Below are positions 23,415-27,630 of a stretch of DNA of 27,630 nt, in pieces; position 1 is the stretch's first letter; the number at the start of each line of letters is the position of its first letter. Position numbers and translations under genes: made by a program. A model generated the notes under the pieces. That model made no database searches. It had not been told where the DNA came from and was given only the letters and a program-made list of their open reading frames with translations. The stretch is from JAVXAN01 sp036660495 (GTDB lineage: Bacteria; Bacillota_I; Bacilli_A; RF39; UBA660): assembly GCA_036660495.1 (NCBI GenBank), contig JAVXAN010000006.1, forward strand, positions 1 through 27,630, given 5' to 3'.

Positions 23415-24596
23415 ATGTACTGTGAAAATTGTGGTAATAAGCTTGAAAATAATGAACAATTTTGCAATAAGTGTGGTAAAAAAAATTATCCAGAACAAAG
23501 TCAAATACAGTTTAATAACATTCCGGAAAAGCCCTCTTTTACTAACAAAATTAGTTTTAAAGGGAAAATAGTTTTAGCAATTGGCAGTATTTGTGGAACG
23601 TTTATTTTAATTTTAATGATTATTTTAGTAACTATTGGTAAAAATTACTATTTTTCTAGTGAATCTTATGGAGAAGAAAATAAAAGTCAAAATTCACAAG
23701 TAGTGGATTCTTCAAGAAAAAAGAGTAAGTATAGTACCTCAATTGTTTATGATCATACGTATTTAGGAATTATTATAAATAGTATGAGTGATGCTAATAA
23801 GTTAATTCAAACTGATTCAGTTGATCAAAAAAATATGTGCTCAAAAGAAGTTGTTAATATTGAAAATAATATTATTAATAATTATGGAATAACGGCGGTT
23901 AATTTATGTGAGATGGATGTTGCTTTTGCTAGTGAGTTAGAAAGAGTTGTTAAAGTAATATATGATAATTATCCATCAGCAAGAGGACTTTTAACTAATT
24001 TAAGTTTAGCAAACGTATCTTTAAGCAATGGATATATTGCTGCTTTTATGCCGTCTTTTATATTTGGAGAAGCAAAGTCGGTTTATGTAAATAAATCACA
24101 AATATTACTTAATAGCTCTTATTTCTTAAACCCAGCAAGAATGCAAGCTACAGTAACTAGTGGATCTGATGTAGGACATTTTCCAAAAAACGCAACTATG
24201 TATTCACCTGTTGCTCATGAATTTGGCCATTACTTGTCATTTGTATCAATGATAAATCACTATAATTTTGGCTCAATGTTATTAATTAATGATGATAATT
24301 ATGATTTGTATTCAAAAATCATGGATGATTTTATTGAAGGTAAATTTTCTTTGAAACTAATAGAAGAAGCGTATGATAATTATAAAAAAGATACTAATAA
24401 AAACATTACGTTATTAGAATTTAGAAGTAGTATTTCTGCTTATGCAGTTGCTAAAGATAACTCAGGAAATTATATTTATGACGAAACTATTGCTGAAGCT
24501 TTTCATGATTATTATTTAAATGGTGATAATGCTTGTGAGGCTAGCAAATACATAGTAAACGTACTTAAGAAATACGTTGAAAAGGTAGGTGCATAA
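23415..24596 (+). CDS. Zinc-ribbon, membrane-anchored HExxH metalloprotease-like protein
   Basis: 393 residues. An N-terminal zinc ribbon (C3-x-x-C6 and C17-x-x-C20) is followed by a polar linker and one transmembrane helix (about 52-74), then a long domain expected to lie outside. In that domain PVAHEFGHYL holds H268-E269-x-x-H272, and 88 residues later E361-A-F-H-D365 supplies a third zinc-ligand Glu with the E-x-x-x-D spacing of gluzincins. The segment around it (ETIAEAFHDYY) resembles the anthrax lethal factor/PPEP (M34/ATLF) type, an inference from motifs only. The ribosome site is TAGGAG. The gene ends in TAATG, the start of the next gene, so they are translationally coupled. The family is not known to me by name. 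Confidence 0.78.
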   Translation: MYCENCGNKLENNEQFCNKCGKKNYPEQSQIQFNNIPEKPSFTNKISFKGKIVLAIGSICGTFILILMIILVTIGKNYYFSSESYGEENKSQNSQVVDSSRKKSKYSTSIVYDHTYLGIIINSMSDANKLIQTDSVDQKNMCSKEVVNIENNIINNYGITAVNLCEMDVAFASELERVVKVIYDNYPSARGLLTNLSLANVSLSNGYIAAFMPSFIFGEAKSVYVNKSQILLNSSYFLNPARMQATVTSGSDVGHFPKNATMYSPVAHEFGHYLSFVSMINHYNFGSMLLINDDNYDLYSKIMDDFIEGKFSLKLIEEAYDNYKKDTNKNITLLEFRSSISAYAVAKDNSGNYIYDETIAEAFHDYYLNGDNACEASKYIVNVLKKYVEKVGA

Positions 24597-26311
24597 TGAA
24601 AAAACTAATAATTGGAATTGTAATCTTGATTTTATTTGTTGACCCAGTCCATGCTACTTCAAGTTTTGATATTGATGTTAACAAAATAGATTTAAATAAT
24701 GGCAAAACAATTGAAGTTACTAATAATTTTAAAGATAAGTATCTAATTGATCATGATACCACAAAAAATAACGATAAACTTGAAAAAGAAATAGGGTTAT
24801 TAACTAAAAAAATTACGTATTTATTACTAGGTGAGAGTGATAAAAAAAAGGAAACCTCTGAAACTTATATGAAAAGGAAAAAGGAGTTTTTATCACTAAG
24901 GTATAACCCCATAGTACCAAAAAAAGCCGATGGTACTTTAGATGAAACAAGTAAAGAGTATACTGATGACTTAGTATCAGGTCTTTCAGTAGTTTCAAAC
25001 ATGTTTATTCAATTTGACGAATTGAATGCGGTGTATAAAGATTTGAATGATATTAAAGTGGTAAAAGCACAAAACGTAGTAATTAGTAAGATAACTTTAT
25101 CAAACGTATTATTAAATGAAACTGATGAAAACCAGCCGATGAAGTATAAGTCTAAGACTACTAATTTAGTAATATATTATTATTTTAAAGAATTAAATGG
25201 TAAGTACAAATTGTATACTTTAATGGGAGAAACAGGTGAAGGCATAGAAAACTATTATCAAGAAGTAGAATCATCAGAAAATAGTAATTTAATGGCAATT
25301 AATGCGAGTTATGAATCTGATATAAGCAGTATATATAATTACGATAAATTAAATGCTCTTTCCAGTGATTCAGTTAAAAAAATATATAATTCAAATATAA
25401 ATAAAATATTGATTTTAAATACTTATTATAATAATGCTATTGTTGATACGGCAACTGGATTTTTTATAAATAAGGGGTTGATTGTTACTACATGGGATTA
25501 TTTGGAATATGCTCTTAGTCATGGTCAGTACGTTTTATTAAGGGATAATATGAATAATTCTTATGAAATGGACGGGATAGTAAGTGCCAATCCAGAAGCA
25601 AACATGGCAATCATAAAGCTAAAAGAAAATGTCGGTGAAGGAATTGTTTTTGGCAATTCTAATGCTGTTAAATACGAAGATCCAGTAATTACAATAAACA
25701 GTAAAAATGGAGTTGGTTTAACTTTACAAAAGGGAATTGTGATATCAAAGGATCGTGGTATTAAAAGTCTTCTTCCACTTTTTGAAACCGATGAGGGAAG
25801 TCCACTTCTTGATTCTAAAGGTAATGTTATTGGAATTAATACCTCAGACTCAATAAACACAAGTATTTCATATGCAGTTGAAACTGACTGTTTGAAAAAA
25901 GTTCAAACAAAATTTAATGCTACTGATTTTAAAAACATTGATACTATTAGTTTTGATGAATTAAAAGAAAAATATTATTATTCCAGTACTAATAGTGAAA
26001 TTATAAGTAATAACATTAGTAATAATAAATGGAAAAAATATAAAAAAGTTGGAAACATTGAAAACACTATTAAGTTAAAACTTGTTAAAGCAAGCTACAC
26101 CGATGGCATCGTAAGTTTAAGGTACGTAAATAAAGCTTCTGATTTTATAAGTAGTATGCATCTTTCATCCCCATTTAAAAAAGCTTTAATTACTCAAAAG
26201 TTTAAAGAAACGTTAAGTAGTGATCGTAAATCAATACTTATTAGTAATGATTATAAAGTGATAATTCAGGAAGAATTTAATTACTTAATAGTAGTTATTG
26301 TGAAGGTGTAA
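24596..26311 (+). CDS. Secreted trypsin/HtrA-fold protein without catalytic triad
   Basis: 571 residues. A signal peptide (about 1-20, VHA cleavage) is followed by a long helical N-terminal region (about 25-280) not recognised. A trypsin-like domain resembling HtrA (about 286-430) comes next, then a tail of about 120 residues. Domain landmarks are TGFFINKGLIVTT (286-299), EANMAIIKLKENVG, and EGSPLLDSKGNVIGINTS. In HtrA the corresponding sites are I-L-T-N-A-H, D-L-A-V-L-K and G-N-S-G-G-P. Here the His is D301, the Asp is N336, and the nucleophile Ser is E400 (T-D-E-G-S-P). The triad is lost, so it should bind rather than cleave (inference). It overlaps the upstream gene by 1 nt and is followed 2 nt later by the next gene. 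Confidence 0.78.
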   Translation: MKKLIIGIVILILFVDPVHATSSFDIDVNKIDLNNGKTIEVTNNFKDKYLIDHDTTKNNDKLEKEIGLLTKKITYLLLGESDKKKETSETYMKRKKEFLSLRYNPIVPKKADGTLDETSKEYTDDLVSGLSVVSNMFIQFDELNAVYKDLNDIKVVKAQNVVISKITLSNVLLNETDENQPMKYKSKTTNLVIYYYFKELNGKYKLYTLMGETGEGIENYYQEVESSENSNLMAINASYESDISSIYNYDKLNALSSDSVKKIYNSNINKILILNTYYNNAIVDTATGFFINKGLIVTTWDYLEYALSHGQYVLLRDNMNNSYEMDGIVSANPEANMAIIKLKENVGEGIVFGNSNAVKYEDPVITINSKNGVGLTLQKGIVISKDRGIKSLLPLFETDEGSPLLDSKGNVIGINTSDSINTSISYAVETDCLKKVQTKFNATDFKNIDTISFDELKEKYYYSSTNSEIISNNISNNKWKKYKKVGNIENTIKLKLVKASYTDGIVSLRYVNKASDFISSMHLSSPFKKALITQKFKETLSSDRKSILISNDYKVIIQEEFNYLIVVIVKV

Positions 26312-26313
26312 TT

Positions 26314-27630
26314 ATGAAAAAAATAATAGAGAAAAATAAGTTTTTAATAATTGTTTTTATTATATGTTTTGCTATGCTTATAAGCATAATAGCAATAATA
26401 TTAAATAACAAGTCAAAAATTTTAAACTACAGTACTGATGATTATCGTGTTAAATATAGCTCAATTTGGAAAGTAAAAACAAAAAAAAGAAATGAAATAG
26501 TATTTAAACATAAAAGTAAAAGTATGATTAAAATTGATATAACATATTTAGATTCTGAGTATAAACATGATGAGTTATTAGACCTTGTTGAAAATTTATT
26601 GTATCATATTGAAAAACAAAACCCTGATTATAAGCTTATTGCTAAAGAACCCTCAAAAATTACTAAAAAAGCTTATGATGGTTATAAGGTGCTATATGAA
26701 AATAAAGATAGCCAAGCATTAGTTGTAATAGGTAAAGTTGGTAATAGGCTTATGATGGTAAGCTATGAATCAAAAGACAAGTATTTTGATGTGTTATTAG
26801 ATAGTGTTCAAAGCATTATTTATAACTTTGAATTACTTGATGAAAAAATAACGGCGAGTTACAAACTTAAGTCTTTAAAAACTTCAGAAGTTAAATTTTC
26901 TAAAAGTAAAAATGAAAAGATAGTTGAAAATAAAAAATATGAAATTGCAAGTGATAATTATTTAGTTAAATATAGCATACCAGATAATTTTGAATTATCA
27001 GATTTTGATTCTTCAGGAAATTACTTTAATTATAAATCTTTAAAAGATGGAACAATAAAATTAAGTACATCTATTAGTAATAAAAATGTATATGAATGGT
27101 TAAATGATGATTCTTCAAGCTTTAATAGGGAGATAAAATACATTAAAGATAATCCAAAGACGCATATTAAATTTAAAGAAAATCTAGAAAAAATCGGTAA
27201 AACTGATAACTTTATTTATAAAGCAAGCTATGTTAGTAACACAAAACATAGTTACGAAAAAGCGTATTTAATATACTCTTTAGGATATAAAAGAGCTTTT
27301 ATTATTGAAATAGAATCAAATGATGTGAAAATTAGTAATGATATAATTAAAAATATAAAAATGTTAACTTATCAAAACTACGCTGAATATATTTATAGAA
27401 ATATAGATAATGGATATTTAAAAAATGAAATGAAAAAGATGGTTAAAGATTATGATAGCAATGATAAAAATTATTTTTTAATTTCGTTATTAACACCAGA
27501 AAAGTATAAAGAAATTTATCATAACTCGTTAAACGTGTATGAATATAGATATTTTGGTCTTGATTATGATGAAGATAATTATTTTTATAAATATAATGTA
27601 ACTTATCAGCTATCAACCTTATCAAATATA
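26314..27630 (+). CDS. Membrane-anchored protein with two PsbP-like segments (partial)
   Basis: 439 codons are visible and the frame is still open at the window edge. The ATG at 26314 follows the previous stop by 2 nt, with GAAGGTG inside the upstream gene. One transmembrane helix (about 10-31, FLIIVFIICFAMLISIIAII) anchors it, with the rest outside. Two similar segments follow. The first is YRVKYSSIWKV (about 44) to SVQSIIYNFEL; the second is YLVKYSIPDNFEL (about 215) to NIIKNIKMLTY-like end. Each begins with Y-x-V-x-Y-S and ends in a helix plus F/L-rich strand, reminiscent of PsbP/DUF1795-type domains (inference). No enzymatic motif is visible. It is third in the envelope cluster. Confidence 0.75.
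   Translation, partial: MKKIIEKNKFLIIVFIICFAMLISIIAIILNNKSKILNYSTDDYRVKYSSIWKVKTKKRNEIVFKHKSKSMIKIDITYLDSEYKHDELLDLVENLLYHIEKQNPDYKLIAKEPSKITKKAYDGYKVLYENKDSQALVVIGKVGNRLMMVSYESKDKYFDVLLDSVQSIIYNFELLDEKITASYKLKSLKTSEVKFSKSKNEKIVENKKYEIASDNYLVKYSIPDNFELSDFDSSGNYFNYKSLKDGTIKLSTSISNKNVYEWLNDDSSSFNREIKYIKDNPKTHIKFKENLEKIGKTDNFIYKASYVSNTKHSYEKAYLIYSLGYKRAFIIEIESNDVKISNDIIKNIKMLTYQNYAEYIYRNIDNGYLKNEMKKMVKDYDSNDKNYFLISLLTPEKYKEIYHNSLNVYEYRYFGLDYDEDNYFYKYNVTYQLSTLSNI

Noticed and set aside
25561..25860. A 99-codon minus-strand frame opposite the trypsin-fold gene
   Set aside because: Antisense to a coherent coding frame and composed of biased residues only.
27443..27625. A 60-codon minus-strand frame near the window end
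   Set aside because: The plus strand carries the long open PsbP-like gene here, starting at 26314 and running off the edge, which explains the sequence better.
1..27630. CRISPR arrays, tRNA or rRNA genes, prophage or complete insertion sequences
   Set aside because: I looked for regularly spaced direct repeats, cloverleaf-like GC-rich segments and transposase genes, and saw none apart from the remnant at 96-263.

Overview
The window looks like chromosomal DNA from a low-GC, anaerobic, Gram-positive-type bacterium, most likely a gut member of the Bacilli/Erysipelotrichales/RF39-like ('Mollicutes-adjacent') lineages. The evidence is strong A+T bias, purine-rich Shine-Dalgarno sites (AGGAGG or AGGTGAT), extended -10 promoters (TGnTATAAT), RNase J, YwbE, LemA/TPM, and PFOR plus rubrerythrin/PerR. 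The standard code fits: every Trp I checked in conserved proteins is TGG, and TGA is a stop, though a rare one. The lineage is inference; the gene families are read from the sequence.

Layout. 1-61: C-terminal tail of a dockerin-like protein. 62-486: a gene-poor stretch with a decayed minus-strand transposase C-terminus and two terminator hairpins. 487-657 (-): rpmB. 779-8185 (+): dnaE, an RNase J paralogue with a degraded active site, an unrecognised single-pass membrane protein with a LysM-like outer part, and typA. 8196-9167 (-): an orphan HipA-like kinase gene, convergent with typA and divergent from nifJ; its promoter overlaps the nifJ promoter. 9269-12685: nifJ (pyruvate:ferredoxin oxidoreductase) with a TTG start. 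12734-13996: an RlmD/RlmCD-type rRNA m5U methyltransferase. 14094-15895: ywbE, a GGCT-fold protein and a C45-type Ntn hydrolase. 15982-17100: an AI-2E-family membrane protein.

17156-18089: perR and rubrerythrin, an oxidative-stress operon with a consensus promoter and a perfect palindrome resembling a Per box. 18197-19626: an RluA-type pseudouridine synthase and a glycerophosphodiester phosphodiesterase. 19708-21157: LemA and TPM-domain proteins in overlapping frames. 21258-23266: a tightly overlapping set of SAM methyltransferase, second RluA-type enzyme and HAD-like protein. 23415 to the window end: three consecutive envelope-protein genes. They encode a zinc-ribbon/TM/HExxH zincin, a secreted trypsin/HtrA-fold protein that has lost all three catalytic residues, and a membrane-anchored protein with two PsbP-like segments that runs off the edge.

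Most of the window is housekeeping: replication, RNA processing, rRNA modification, anaerobic pyruvate oxidation and peroxide defence. The best candidate for an undescribed system is the 23415-27630 envelope cluster, an apparently active membrane zincin next to a pseudoprotease. Next are the standalone HipA-like kinase sharing a promoter region with nifJ, and the RNase J paralogue with a disabled metal centre.
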